A DNA stretch of 64,000 nt from Garcia nutans (GCA_947685225.1 CANTUV010000008.1:40855501-40919500), one strand, 5' to 3'; positions 44,460-55,727 are shown, numbered from the stretch's first letter. The notes: generated by a model not told the origin, from the letters alone. Made by a program: numbers and translations.

Positions 44460-45554
44460 CTAAAGAATTGACAAATTTAAAATATATGGCAGACGATAAG
44501 TATAGCATGCAGGCCAGCTTTGCTTCAATCGATCTAAAATGGCTTCAGTCAAATGAGGCATGTCCAAATCAGGATTAAACTCAAAGCCTAGGCGCTCAAC
44601 TCCATAATGATGGTCAAGTTGGTGAGGATCATAGAAAGTACCTCGATAAAGAGCAGCAAGAGGAACATACATCAAATATGTCTGAATGGTGACATGAGTG
44701 ATCTTTCACTAAGGTGCCAACCAATGAATGTTAACCGAAGCTCGAGAATGAATCCAATCAATCCAGTCGACATATGAAGAAGCAGGATGGAGAAGTTTCC
44801 TGGCAGAATGATGTCATGGCAAATATCTGGCGAAATCCATGGTTGGTGTGTCGAGCAAGCAGAGGCACTCCTAAAGCCAAATCTGTAAGCACAAGAAAAT
44901 AATTTAAAGAAAAAAAGAAGAGATGCATGTTAGGTTGAAAACTTGTAAGGGCAGCCTAAATAAAAATTAGGGTGGTTCGCTAGTTTTGAAAACCCTCAAG
45001 GGAGAGGCAAAAATTAGAACCAATTAAAAAAATGGTCCATTAAATTGAAAACCCAAAAGGGCAATTTAGGTAATTACTTGTAGTAGCAAGGGACTTCCGA
45101 CCAATCTCCTTGAAGATTCTGATTTGAATTGGTCCAATCCAACTAGGGTCTCGGCCAGGATCATGGGTATTGGCGACAAGCCTCCTTCCATTTGGTCCAT
45201 GATATCCAATACTCGTGGATCGATGTCACCGTCGGAAGAAATAAGCAAGAATTGGCCAAGCAAGCAGAGATAGAACTTGCATCCCCAAGTTTTAGTGGGA
45301 GCCAAATGAGAAGTGTAAAAGTCAATCAAGGGACAAAGCAAAATTTTCTCACCTCTCGTCAACTGCAGAAATTCAGGCTTTGAAAGTTGGAACAACATTT
45401 GCATCTTTTGATGAGTTTTGGAAGTTAGTATGGGCAATGCCATTGGTTGATTGCTTGGATATCCAAGGATGACCTCAAATTCTTCGATCATAGGACATAT
45501 CTCAAAATTATTTATCTTGAACTTCCTAGTTTTCATATCCCAAAAGGAAACCAT
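44460..45554 (-). pseudogene. Antisense two-exon gene resembling plant mobile domain / DUF7745-type protein
   Basis: Starts at ATG 45554. Exon 1 (45554-45078, 159 codons) reads FEICPMIEEFEVILGYPSNQ, RGEKILLCPLIDFYTS and AETLVGLDQF, and ends SPLLLQ. A GT-AG intron fits 45077-44883; exon 2 continues in phase 0 (SSYVDWIDWIHSRASVNIHW, YLMYVPLAALYRGTFYDPHQ) to a stop at 44460. The pattern, an EEFEVILGYP-like segment then a LLLQIWL-like segment, resembles plant DUF7745/PMD-like proteins, by memory rather than search. In-frame stops in exon 2 (four, two adjacent near 44715) show decay. It lies antisense to C's pol in the pol-3' LTR interval. Confidence 0.6.
44883..45077 (-). other. Predicted GT-AG intron of the antisense gene
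   Basis: On the minus strand the donor is CAA|GTAATT and the acceptor TTGTGCTTACAG|AT, preceded by a T-rich tract. Removing it keeps the frame. It carries the aaaacccNaaagggc repeats also found at 44090-44240. Confidence 0.6.
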
Positions 45555-46329
45555 GGCATGTAGAAAAAGAATGGTCTAATTTAACATTTTGAAAGCACTT
45601 AAAGTGTTAATTTGAGACCAAGATATTTGTTCCCAATGTGTAGGCTTGATGGATTTGAACAAGTTCTTTATTTTCTTTAAGTTGGCTTCAGTCATTCTTG
45701 AGTTTTGAAGGATTGACTTGTTGTGGGCTTGAAAAAAGGTACTAAAGTTAAAGATGAGTGTTTCAATTTAAGGATGTTATATGGATAATTTGATGTTATG
45801 AATGTGGAAAAGGAGAAAGTAATTCGTTATTTATAAAGGCACTGACCTGAGTCCATATTGTTTAAGGAAGTAGAAGTCCATATCAAATTTGGTGTAAATT
45901 TTAATCCACATTGAAATAGGTTTGGGCGTCCTGAGTTCGCTACGAAGTGGGAATGGATAAAACCTAATCCGTGTGGGTATTGGCTTCATTAAGTAGTCCA
46001 TGTCGAATTAAATACATGTTCTGTATATTTATATATATATATATGTAAAAAGAAAAGAAAAGTAAAAGTCAAATTTTTTTTAAAATTATTTTATTTAACA
46101 AAATATTAATTTATTTTATTTTTTAACAAAATATTATTTAATTTTTTTAAAGTCAAATTATTTTATTTTATTTAACAAAATATTATTTTCACAATAAGTT
46201 TCTCAATATAGTACACGCCACATCACTATGGAGGAGGAGGTGGTCTGTAATTAAATAAAGCACTCAAAAAGTCATCACAAGTTGGAATTGGGGGCACATC
46301 ATCTATCCAATTTTCGCCTAAAAAAGAAG
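45555..46329 (-). other. Spacer between the two antisense genes
   Basis: AT-rich 775 bp with an (AT)n tract near 46027-46042 and T/A-rich low complexity to 46200. It would contain the promoter of the gene at 45554. I see no coding feature. Confidence 0.5.
45828..45835 (-). promoter_or_regulatory. Possible TATA box for the antisense gene
   Basis: TATAAATA on the minus strand, about 280 bp upstream of the ATG at 45554. In AT-rich DNA such matches are common, so this is tentative. Confidence 0.3.
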
Positions 46330-47391
46330 CGCCCGAATCACTATATCTTAAAAATCACTCCTATAATAATCAAAGCCTGAGAAGGAGGTGGCACGTCATG
46401 GTCATCCGTCCGGGGCCTCCTTGACAAAGATGCACCAAGATCTCTATAGCCTTGAAATATGAAGTCCCAGAAGTTCCTTTCAAGATGATCCACATGCCAG
46501 CGACTAGCGGTCAATTCCTCCTGCAACTTCTGGTTTTGTTCCTCAAGCATCCACTATGAGCCAAAAAGGGGAAAAATTAGATTCATGCATTTTAACGCAT
46601 ACAGTCAACATATATGAATATGAAACAGGGATTATAGACCAAATAACTTAGATCAAAGCCTTGCGGATAAGATGGTACATCCGGTTGAAAAGAAGGAGCA
46701 AATCGAGAAAATTGATGTTACACTGGTTAGAATGGTCTTTGAGCCGGAATAACAGATGAAGGTCCAGCCTCAGGACCAAATGAACCAACAGTCAACGACA
46801 ATCATGAAAATAGTCAGAATAAGTTAAGAAGGAACAGTTGCAATGATAAATCTTTACCTGAGAAGTGCCAGCCCCAGAATCACTGTGAGAATGAGAAGAA
46901 GGCTCATCCTCATCCTCTCTTTCCTCATCATCCCTGATACCTTCCTCCTCATCATCCTCCTCCTCCTCATTTTCCTCATTACCTATTTCCTCCATGATAT
47001 CACCTTCTTCTTCTTCTTCTTCTTCACCTCCTTCTTCCTTAAAACCTTCAAAACCATTCAGAGCAACTTCAAAGTGCAATAACTATTCTCATATGAACTC
47101 ATTATATGATAAATCTAGTCGGAGCAAGAGTGTATCAATATCATATCCATTCTAGGCATGTCTCCATGCATTCTCTGGCATAAATATGGAAGTCAGTATA
47201 GATGTCGGGATGTTGGCTGGTACTTGCCTCTAATCAGGGCCAAGGAACCAATTATGTACCCTCTCACCAAGGAACTAGCCACTGGACACAGGCCCACCAA
47301 TAATTCGGTTAGAGTTCTGTATGGGTAATGCATTGTTCATGCCAATGGTCTAGATCATCCTCTCCTCGGCTCTCCACTAAGCTATGTTTAC

Positions 47392-47463
47392 CTATAAGAT
47401 GATGCCACAGGTAAGTAATTTTTCCTTATAAAATTCAATAATAATACTAATTTTGTCATTTAC
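47392..47463 (-). other. Predicted 72-bp intron of the PMD gene
   Basis: Donor GATCAG|GTAAATGAC and acceptor ATCTTATAG|GTAAACATAG on the minus strand. The next exon leads into the FLGERV part of the domain. Confidence 0.55.
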
Positions 47464-47625
47464 CTGATCCCAGGTTCGGTGGCTCAGCTGGTAATGCTGA
47501 GAGTGCACATGATAACTACCAGACACTTCTTTGCGACCAGACAACCAACGACCTAATCTTGGGTACCCCATCCATCTCCCCGGAACACTAGGCACCCTCA
47601 CCAAATTATGTTCATTTGCCCACAC

Positions 47626-47693
47626 CTGTCATGTAAAAAAATTGAATCCTGCTCATATGCGTCATTTGAATATATTAAAATCAAGATTCATAC
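47626..47693 (-). other. Predicted 68-bp intron of the PMD gene
   Basis: The minus strand reads GCTGAG|GTATGAATC ... TTACATGACAG|GTGTGGGC. Both flanking exons continue the plant mobile domain in one frame (VVAE then VWANEH). Confidence 0.65.
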
Positions 47694-48340
47694 CTCAGCG
47701 ACAACCATAAAACCTATAAATGATCTTTTATTCCTACTAATTTTGTTGAAGTCGTGATAGAGACAAGCAAGGCCCGCCTCTCCCCAAGCATAATATGGCA
47801 AGAGCTCAAAATTAGACAAAGCACGTAGGACTGACAGGTGGATTGATGCCTCGGTATTGCATAAAATTGTCATGGCTAACGGATATAACAAGAATCCATG
47901 GGTGTACCTTTTTGCTTGCTTACCTTGCATGGGTTGGGTCTGCCTCAGCCACTACTATCAGATATATTCTTATTTGATCTTGCATGTTCCTTTATACCTA
48001 AGCTTTAAACTGATCAACTGCCGAATTTCATCAGTCAATGGGATGGGGATTCCATCACACTTCAAACCCATTATTGCCGTAAAGTCCATCGGATGGATGG
48101 TCATATCTCCAATGGGCAAATGAAAGGTATGGGTGGTGTCCATCTACCGCTCAGCAAGTACCTGGATCACACTTCTATCGATTTGGAACCCTTTAGTCAG
48201 CAGTTGCTATACAAATTCTTCAAAGCCACATTCATGGATCATTCTCCGAACAGCTGATGGCACTCGTTCATACCATTGGCGTGCCTTATGGACATTTCCA
48301 CCACCATGGATCACATAGCTGTCATACCGTAATGATAAAG

Positions 48341-48545
48341 GTAAGTCAAACTAGGTAAGTATATTCACACCACTAATAATTAATTATTTTTTCATGCCAT
48401 GCTAATTTTTATATTCACTTTACAAGTTTCATTCTTTTGCGCAAATAAATAATATTTTTTCAACCTTATTTTATTTTCTATTCATAAATTAACTACTTTC
48501 ATTTCTTTTTTAATATAAACTTTCTTTTGTGCTGATAAATATTCT
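48341..48545. other. Remnant of C's 3' region before element D
   Basis: AT-rich, no coding feature recognised. It would have carried the upstream part of the antisense PMD gene, which D cuts off at 48546. The last five bases, attct, are D's presumed target duplication. Confidence 0.5.
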
Positions 48546-49283
48546 TGTAATATCCCAAAGTATACACTAAAAGTTTTGGTATTATTGTTGTATTTGGATT
48601 TAATGTATATTTTTAATGGAAAGAGAAAAGAAGTAAAGAGAGAGTGTATATGTTGTATATATAGATATATAACATATACAAGTCAAAGTAATGATAGTCA
48701 AAAGAAGATTAATGAATTAATTAATTAGTGGAATAATGGAAATTAATTTAGTGGAAGAGAAAATTTTAAAATATTATTTTTAATTTAATATTCCTTGGTG
48801 GAGGTTCAAAGAGAAGAGTTGACTTGGTTCTTTGCCATTCATTTTGTTCTTTCTTTTCTTTTCTCTTTGGGTTGGCCGGCCATCAAAGAAGCAAGAGAGG
48901 AAGAGAATTTTTGATTTTTCTAAGATCAAAATTAAAGGATATTTCAAGTGATCAAGTTGGAAATCTAAGAAGTTCCATCAACTTTGGTAAGTTTTCCACT
49001 TGATTTCCTTGTTTTATTTTAAGTTGTATTTGAGTATGTTTGATTGTGGTGTGTTTGAGAGTGTGGGTTTAATTGATTGTGATTTTGGGGTTGAATTGAA
49101 GAGATGGAGTTAGGTTTGGTGTTAGAAGAGTAAGGGTTGTGTTTATGTTATGGTTGTGAATTGGTAATTGATGTATGTTGTGAGTTTGAGCAATTATTAT
49201 CTTAAATTTTCAAGATGTTTGTGTTTAATAAAGTTGAAAGCATAGAATACATGAGTGTGATCAAAAACAAAAGCATATTGGAT

Positions 49284-49410
49284 GCCACGACCATGGCCCT
49301 TGGAAGCCACGACCGTGGTCATTGTAGGCCACGACCGTGGGGGTTCTAAGCAAAATGGGCAGATTCATTTGTTATGCCACGACCGTGGGGTTGTGAGGCC
49401 ACGACCGTGG
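49284..49410 (+). repeat. Five copies of gccacgaccgtgg in D LTR
   Basis: Copies at about 49283, 49306, 49328, 49376 and 49398; the first is degenerate (ccatgg). Each carries CACG-AC-CGTG. It occupies the place of the cacgggcgtg minisatellite in the other Tekay LTRs but with different surrounding bases. Confidence 0.85.
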
Positions 49411-50084
49411 GGTCCTAGACAGTTGTGTTGGCTTTTAATTTGTGATCTATGGGTCTAGTATGAGACTAATAGGTGAATAATTGTATTGGAATTCATGTGA
49501 ATTTTGAAATAAGTGTGTATTATTCCTTTTGAATTAGGTTGTGAAGAGGTTGAGTTGCCTTAACCTAAGTGTTGAGAATTCTTGGAAGAGGAAGTGTATA
49601 GATTGGTGTGAGTTGCTCTTGAGGTAAGTACAAACTTACATGGTTGCATACATTTACATGATTTTGAGACTTAACACATTTGGTTGTAAATGTGTTAAGT
49701 AATCTATTATATTGTTGATACATTTGATTTATGCTATGAATTGCATAATGTGAAATATATGATGATTATTTAAATTGTATGTGCAATGCAATTGGTTATG
49801 ATGAATTCTATAATGATTCAAATGAAATAAGTGGGACATGTTTGCCTAGATGATGATGAATTTAAAATATATGTCCAATGCAATTAGTTATGGATACTCT
49901 ATTGATGAGATGTGAAGCTATTTTTGTTGGTTATAATGATGCAAATGAGATAATTGAGGCATGGTTTCCTAAATGATTATGAGCAAATGGGAATGGAATT
50001 GATAATGAAATAATGAATGAATTGTGTGTCTAATGTGTTATTCCATTTTTAGAGTTTTGTTGTTGGTGGCATGCCTAATGGTAA

Positions 50085-50315
50085 CAATCTCTTGAAGCTA
50101 GGTTGGATTTGATCCTTGAAGCCAAGTTGGGTTGAAGTTTAGCATGCTTAACTCCCCTTGAAGCTTGGTTGGGTCTAGTCCTTGAAGCCTAGTTGAGATC
50201 TTACAAACCCTTGAAGCTACGTTGGGTTTGGTTCTTGAAGCCAAGTTGGGTTGATACTTAGCATGCTTTGTTCCCCTTGAAGCTTGGTTGAGCCTAATCC
50301 TTGAAGCCTAGTTAG
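50085..50315 (+). repeat. Repeated ccttgaagc(c/t) motif in D LTR
   Basis: About eight copies of a motif close to ccttgaagcctagttggg, some grouped as a longer unit that includes tagcatgctt. The reverse complement occurs in the A/B LTR at 1120-1215. Confidence 0.8.
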
Positions 50316-50561
50316 GATAATGATAAATGTGATAATTGAACCAAAACATTAACTCTGAAAGTTGAATGGCATATTAGTGTCTTTTGGGCCCATGCTTGTC
50401 TTTGTTTCAATGTAAATCATAAATGATGAAACAATTTAATAAAATAATGAAATGTAGAGTTATGAAAAATATAAAGATATCATTTGTGAATATTGTCTTA
50501 TTTGTTGAAATGTGTGACATTGGCATTGCATTGAAGCATATTGTTATTGTGGTTTGTACCA

Positions 50562-50598
50562 CTAAGCCGTTGGCTTAGCGCGATTGTGGTTCATCGCG
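50562..50598 (+). promoter_or_regulatory. Conserved tandem hairpins in the Tekay LTR
   Basis: Stem 1 is ctaagcc-gtt-ggcttag (50562-50578). Stem 2 is cgcgat ... atcgcg (50579-50598), directly abutting. Equivalent pairs with compensating or lost bases occur at about 785-835, 9050-9085 and 34575-34620. A comparable single hairpin is in E. It lies about 370 bp before the LTR end; a role in RNA processing is only a guess. Confidence 0.6.
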
Positions 50599-50963
50599 TA
50601 GGTGACAGGGTAGAGCCAGAGAGTTCATCTAGACCGAGTCGAGTCTAGACTTTGAAGTGTTGATAGTGGGCTTAAATATCAGAGATGAACTGCCAAACAT
50701 GTATAAATTTTGTGTTTTGTAAACATTGGTTTTGATGTGTATATATTTATGTAAATACCGCTACATTTTTTCACTGCGTAATAAATAAACATTTTATCTA
50801 TTGTGTTTTATAATATAACTTAAATGTTTTAAGTTTGCTCATATTATTGTTTTAAAGGAATGATTTGTTTATTGAGTAAACTGTGGCATTCCTATAGTCA
50901 GTATACGTATATTACGATTGTAGTAGCATGTAGTGTGCGTATACGGGGTATAGGGGTGTTACA

Positions 50964-51134
50964 ATTGTTTTGGTATCAGAGCCTAGGTTTGAGATTCTCA
51001 ACCTAGGTCAATTGTAAGAAAAAGAAAATTTTAATTTTTAAAATATTGTTTTTAAATAAGATACATGTTTTGGTATTGGCAGTCTCTGATCTTTGGTGAT
51101 GTATATTCTGCTGTGTTTGCAGATATAGGTAGTG
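50964..51134 (+). promoter_or_regulatory. Leader and Met-tRNA primer site of D
   Basis: Positions 50971-50982 read TGGTATCAGAGC, exactly the initiator Met-tRNA primer site, 7 bp after the LTR. The rest is leader up to the gag ATG. Confidence 0.92.
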
Positions 51135-52400
51135 ATGGCGTCTCAGTCATGTCAGTCTATAGAAGGTAGTGCTGAGAGTGTAGCTCTTGAAGAGGGTAGA
51201 GATGGAGCTAGGGTTGAGAGAGCTAGTGAGGCACCTGCTCTTGTGCTAGAGAGATCAGCTGCTGATGAGGTTCCGCCGGTTTGGTTACGGCATGTGGTAG
51301 AATTGTTGAGGCAAGCTCCGGTGCAGCAGCCACCACCACCACAGCCACAAGTGCCGGTGAGGCATTATGATAAATTGAGGAAGTATGGGGCTGAGGATTT
51401 CTTTGGTACTACCGATCCTGCAGTAGCTGAGCAGTGGTTGGATAGAGTTTAGAGGATATTTATTCAGTTGCAAGCCACTTCTGAAGAGAAATTTGATTAT
51501 GCTAGGTCCTTATTGCAGAAAGATGCTTATAATTGGTGGAAGACGGTTCCCCATGCCATGGATGATCCACCTACGTTGTCTTATAGTGATTTTCTGAGGG
51601 AGTTTGAGCAGAAATATACTCCGAGGGAGTATAATGATGTCAAGAAGATGAATTTTTTGAATTTGAGACAAGATAACCGGACTGTGACAGAGTATGAGAT
51701 AGAGTTCATTCGGTTGAGTCACTATGCCGGTGGGATTATTTCTGATGAGATTGACCGGTGTAGGATATTTGAGGAGGGGTTGAGGCCCTCTATTATGTGT
51801 ATTATTGCTGGTTCCCGGTATCAGGATCTTTCCCAGCTTGTTGCAGCAGCCAGATGTGTTGAGAGAGCACAGGGTATTGCAATAGCTGCTACTGAAGAGG
51901 AGACCAGAGTTAGGAGATCCCAGTTTGAGGCAGGGTCTTCATCTATGAAGAGAGGCCGAGGAAGTTTTGTTCCGAGAATTAGTAGGAGCCAGAGGCAGTC
52001 AGGTAGGTCAGTTCAGTATCAGAGGCAGAGATCAAGACCTACAGTTTCTGTAGCGAGTGCTCCTACTCCAGTGGTTCAGAGATCCATTCCATCTACATGT
52101 GTTCATTGTGGTAGGACACATGGGGGTGCTTGTTGGAAGACGGGTGGATCAGGAGTATGCTTTAGATGTGGGTCACCAGCTCATTTTATTAAAGATTGCC
52201 CTGAGATGCAGGAGGATAGACAGACTGATACTGCAGCTTCTCGACCTAGTTTTAGCAGAGGTAGTCGAGGGGGCAGAGGTTTCAGTAGAGGCGGTAGACC
52301 TGGGATTAGTCCGAGAGGAGGCTCTACATCCGGAGGCAGTAGGCCAGATGAGGCTGGGTCTTTTCAGAGAGTGTATGTGATGCAGAGGCAGCCGGATGCT
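51135..52400 (+). pseudogene. Element D gag
   Basis: ATG at 51135 (MASQSCQSIEGSAESVALEE); the GTG three bases earlier is not needed. Gag core: FDYARSLLQKDAYNWWKTV, YTPREYNDVKKMNFLNLRQ, EYEIEFIRLSHYAGG, FEEGLRPSIMC. A Gly/Arg/Ser-rich region surrounds an intact zinc knuckle CFRCGSPAHFIKDC (CX2CX4HX4C) near 52159-52200. A single in-frame TAG (51450-51452) is the only break. This is the best preserved Tekay gag in the window. Confidence 0.9.
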
Positions 52401-52767
52401 TCAGCAGTTATTGCGGGTACATTTTCTTTATTTGGTATTTCAGTTCTTGCTTTGATTGATCCATGATCTACTCATTCATACATAAGTGCATCTATCTTGC
52501 CTATGTCTGAATTGCATTCAGAGTCCTTAGGATTTGATGTTTTGGTGACAAATCCTTTAGGGCATAGTGTTGTGGTGAGTAAGGTGCATCATGATAGTTC
52601 AGTGGTGGTACAAGGTGAGGAGTTTTTGGGTGATTTGATTGAAATGCCTTTTAAGGAGTATGATTTGATCTTAGGCATGGATTGGTTGTCTAAGCATGGA
52701 GCTGTGGTAGACTGTCAAAAGAAGTGTGTTCCAGTGATGGTAGAAATGTGATGGTATCTACTAAGCA
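52401..52767 (+). pseudogene. Element D protease
   Basis: GTFSLFGISVLALIDP is followed by TGA (52464-52466) within the active-site motif; the frame continues STHSYISASILPM, FDVLVTNPLGHSVVVSKV and DLILGMDWLSKHGAVVDCQK. A frameshift near 52730 changes the frame before the copia insertion at 52773; the last bases, gagac, are the duplicated target. Confidence 0.85.
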
Positions 52768-52772
52768 GAGAC

Positions 52773-54126
52773 TGTTAGTAAATCGAGAAGAATCTGCAAC
52801 TCTTTTGCCGCAGCAGAAAAACAAAAAAAATATCTTTCGATTTATTCCCAGGATCCATGTGATCCATTCAGTTCGATAAAAGAGATTCGAAACTAACCTT
52901 TTGTGTAGCTTCAAATCGATTAACAGATGCTGCCTTCTGAAGACAAACACCCTCTAGCGAAGTCCACACGAACGTACGCCGGTCTGAGTGCTAGCTCACC
53001 AACGGCAGTGGCTGAACCTTTTCAAAAACGAAACTAGGGTTTTTAGGTTTTTTTCTTCTTCCGTTTTTTTTAAAACGAATAATGATCAGATCATCATCCC
53101 TCTAGCCCTTTTAAAACAGTTTAAAAGACTCGTCAAAACCCTAACTGTCCATATCCTATATGGACCCACGTTTTTAATAATTATTATCTAATAATAATTA
53201 TTATAACAATATTATTATTAATATCTAATAATAATAATAATACTAACAACAATAATAAAAATATAATTATTATTATTTAAGTACAGCCTACGTTCTATGT
53301 GTGTGACCCGATAGGCTCATATTAATTGGTAGTGTATTTCAATCTCTATTGAAATGCACAAATCATAATTGGCCTCTAGCAAGACATTATGACTACCCAA
53401 TTAATCATGAGAATCATTATAAATGAAAACCTGAAATAGTACATGCATTAATCCCTTTGTCACACGATATCTAGTTTGAACATAAGTCATAGTAAATGTC
53501 ATACTTATATTGTCCAAACTTATGATTACTCGATCTCCAAGTTAACTGATAAACAAATAAGATTGATCTTATATCAACTTATTTGAGCACGGCCATGCAT
53601 TTCTCAGTTACACTTATCGAGGGGCCCAGAAGATATCTCTCTCATAGAGAGGGACAAATTCCATCTTGATTGTTCATTTTCCTCTACATAATTTATACCA
53701 TGTTCAAGCATAACCTTTATAATTATCTAGTTACAGATAACGTTTGATCATGTCAAAACATAATATTCCTTATGTTGGAAACTATGACAATCTCAAGTCA
53801 AAGGATTAAATGAAAACTATTATGAGATACACTTATGACATTAAACCATGAAGTGATATCTATGTGGGTCTATCCAATACACTGTTCTCTAACATGTATC
53901 CATAATATTGATTTGTATCTTCATACCTATAATCATCTTATGATTATCAAATCAATATTACACTAGTTATATTTATTATTATCTCCATAACAATAATAAA
54001 CCAGGGATATAATCATTATTATATATAACATGCAAACATAACAATGATAATAAAAACTTCTTTATTAATAACAAAAATGAATAACATTAAGGTCCAAATC
54101 AATGGCCTAGGGCATATACACTAACA
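52773..54126 (-). repeat. Element H 3' LTR
   Basis: Left copy on the plus strand. It has an ATT/AAT-rich stretch at 53180-53275 where simple-repeat length differs from the other copy. Ends are TG...CA. Confidence 0.95.
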
Positions 54127-54141
54127 GTCTCCCACTTGCAC
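54127..54141 (-). other. Polypurine tract of H
   Basis: The minus strand reads gtgcaagtgggagac directly before the 3' LTR, the standard plus-strand primer position. Confidence 0.88.
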
Positions 54142-54146
54142 TAGGC

Positions 54147-55727
54147 CTAGTCTAACAAATATCTCATACCCATAGACCTAGTGTGCTGATCATGCTTGAC
54201 CCGCGAGAGAGGCTTTGTCAATGGATCTGCTATGTTGTCATTTGTGTCAACTTTGCATATCTTGATATCACCTCTATCAATGATGTCTCGAATGAGGTGA
54301 AATCGCCTGAGTATATGCTTAGATTTCTGATGGGACCTTGGCTCTTTTGCTTGCGCTATGGCACCATTGTTGTCACAATAGATAGCCATAGGATTAGCAA
54401 TGCTAGGCACCACTCCAAGCTCAGTGATGAATTTCTTCAGCCAAACTGCTTCCTTAGCTGCATCTGATGCTGCTATATACTCAGCTTCTGTTGTAGAATC
54501 TGCTACTGTGCTCTGCTTGGAACTTTTCCAAGTAATGGCTCCACCATTCAATGTGAATACAAAACTTGACTGCGATTTGTAATCATCTATATCAGTTTGG
54601 AAACTAGCATCTGTGTAACCATTTACAACTAGCTCATCTTCCAAACCTCCATAAACCAAGAAAGCATCCTTAGTTCTTCTTAGATACTTAAGAATGTTCT
54701 TAACAGCTGTCCAGTGACCCTCACCAGGATCAGCTTGATATCTACTTGTTGTGCTCAAAGAATATGAGACATCAGGTCTAGTACATAGCATGGCATACAT
54801 AATAGATCCAATAGCAGAAGCATAAGGGATCTTATTCATTCTAGCTCGCTCATCAGATGTCTTAGGACATTGATTCTTGCTAAGATGAATACCATGTGAC
54901 ATAGGCAAAAATCCCTTCTTGGAATCTTGCATGTTGAACCTCTTCAACACTTTGTCAATGTATGTACTTTGACTTAAGCCAATTATCCTTCTAGATCTAT
55001 CTCTATAGATCCTTATACCAAGGATATATGCAGCCTCACCCAAGTCCTTCATTGAAAAAGAATTCCCTAACCAATCTTTAACCTTTTGTAAAGTGGGGAC
55101 ATCATTTCCAATGATCAATATGTCATCTACATATAGGACTAAGAACACGATAGCACTCCCACTAACCATCTTGTAAACACATGGTTCATCTTCAATTTGA
55201 ATGAAACCAAAGTTCTTAACTGTTTCATCAAAACAAAGATTCCAGCTTCGAGATGCTTGCTTCAATCCATAAATGGACCTTTGAAGCTTGCAAACCTTCC
55301 CAGAATTCTCAGGATTTACAAAACCCTCAGGTTGTGTCATGTACACATCCTCGAGTAAATTTCCATTAAGGAAAGCGGTTTTGACATCCATTTGCCATAT
55401 CACATAATCATAGTATGCAGCAATGGCAAGGAGAATCCTAATAGATTTAATCATAGCAACTAGAGAAAATGTTTCATCATAGTCTATACCATGAGTTTGT
55501 TTGAAACCTTTAGCAACCAACCTTGCTTTATAGGTTTGCACATTTCCATCCATGTCAATTTTCTTCTTGAAAACCCATTTGCAACCAATAGTCTTAATAC
55601 CTTCGGGAGGATCAATTAAGGCCCAAACTTGGTTGTCAAACATGGACTGCATCTCAGAGTTCATGGCTCCAAGCCATTTCTCTGAATCTGGACCTGACAC
55701 AGCTTCAAGATAGGTAGTTGGCTCATC
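54147..55727 (-). pseudogene. Element H reverse transcriptase and RNase H
   Basis: Same frame as the upstream segment, separated only by the TAA at 55728-55730. The first Met at 55700 is unlikely to be a real start, since copia pol is made as part of one polyprotein. Reverse transcriptase: YKARLVAKGFKQTHGIDYDE, WQMDVKTAFLNGNL, SIYGLKQASR and catalytic YVDD (residues 190-193 from 55700). RNase H: GYTDASFQTDIDDYKSQS, STTEAEYIAAS and IYCDNNGAIAQA, then KHILRRFHLIRD and the end IADPLTKPL. All catalytic acids appear present. Stop at 54147-54149. Confidence 0.9.

Larger units (their letters stand above)
46330..48340 (-). pseudogene. Antisense multi-exon plant mobile domain (PMD) gene remnant
   Basis: Reading down from 48340: KARQWYERVPSAVRRMIHEC, TFHLPIGDMTIHPMDFTAIM and LKCDGIPIPL, the start of a plant mobile domain. 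Next come RYTHGFLLYPLAMTILC and PYYAWGEAGLACLYHDFNKI. After a GT-AG intron (47693-47626), EVWANEHNLVRVPSVPGRW follows; after another (47463-47392), the C-terminal part with FLGERVHNWFLGPD. An acidic Glu/Asp tract lies at 47040-46900. A donor at 46857 precedes a Gln/Glu-rich coiled-coil segment (46550-46440). At least seven in-frame stops mean it is not functional. PMD genes are found both in plant genomes and in transposable elements. No polyprotein role is visible. Confidence 0.72.
25721..48545 (+). mobile_element. Element C: Tat/Ogre-type Ty3/gypsy element, interrupted three times
   Basis: Plus-strand remnants run in order: gag, protease, reverse transcriptase, RNase H, second archaeal-type RNase H, integrase, then a 3' region with antisense PMD-like genes. 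The second RNase H and antisense reading frames between pol and the 3' LTR are known features of the Tat lineage. The 5' end is displaced by the A/B array, the integrase is split by F (30917-43558) and the 3' LTR is displaced by D. Its gag is closely similar to that of F, so both belong to one family. Every coding segment carries breaks. Confidence 0.85.
48546..50963 (+). repeat. Element D 5' LTR, 2.4 kb
   Basis: It starts tgtaatatcccaaag and ends ggggtgttaca. An AT-rich palindrome (about 48648-48685) lies about 100 bp in, the likely promoter side. Variable repeats at 49284-49410 and 50085-50315 and a hairpin pair at 50562-50598 follow. Confidence 0.92.

Noticed and set aside
46843..47082. 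Plus-strand 79-codon hydrophobic frame
   Set aside because: It is the complement of the Glu/Asp-rich tract of the antisense PMD gene.
52690..52950. 86-codon minus-strand frame at the left edge of the copia element (and 59594-59830)
   Set aside because: It lies in the LTRs and is repeated only because the LTRs are copies; no recognisable product.
54183..54582. Plus-strand frames opposite copia RNase H
   Set aside because: Shadows of a well-supported minus-strand polyprotein.
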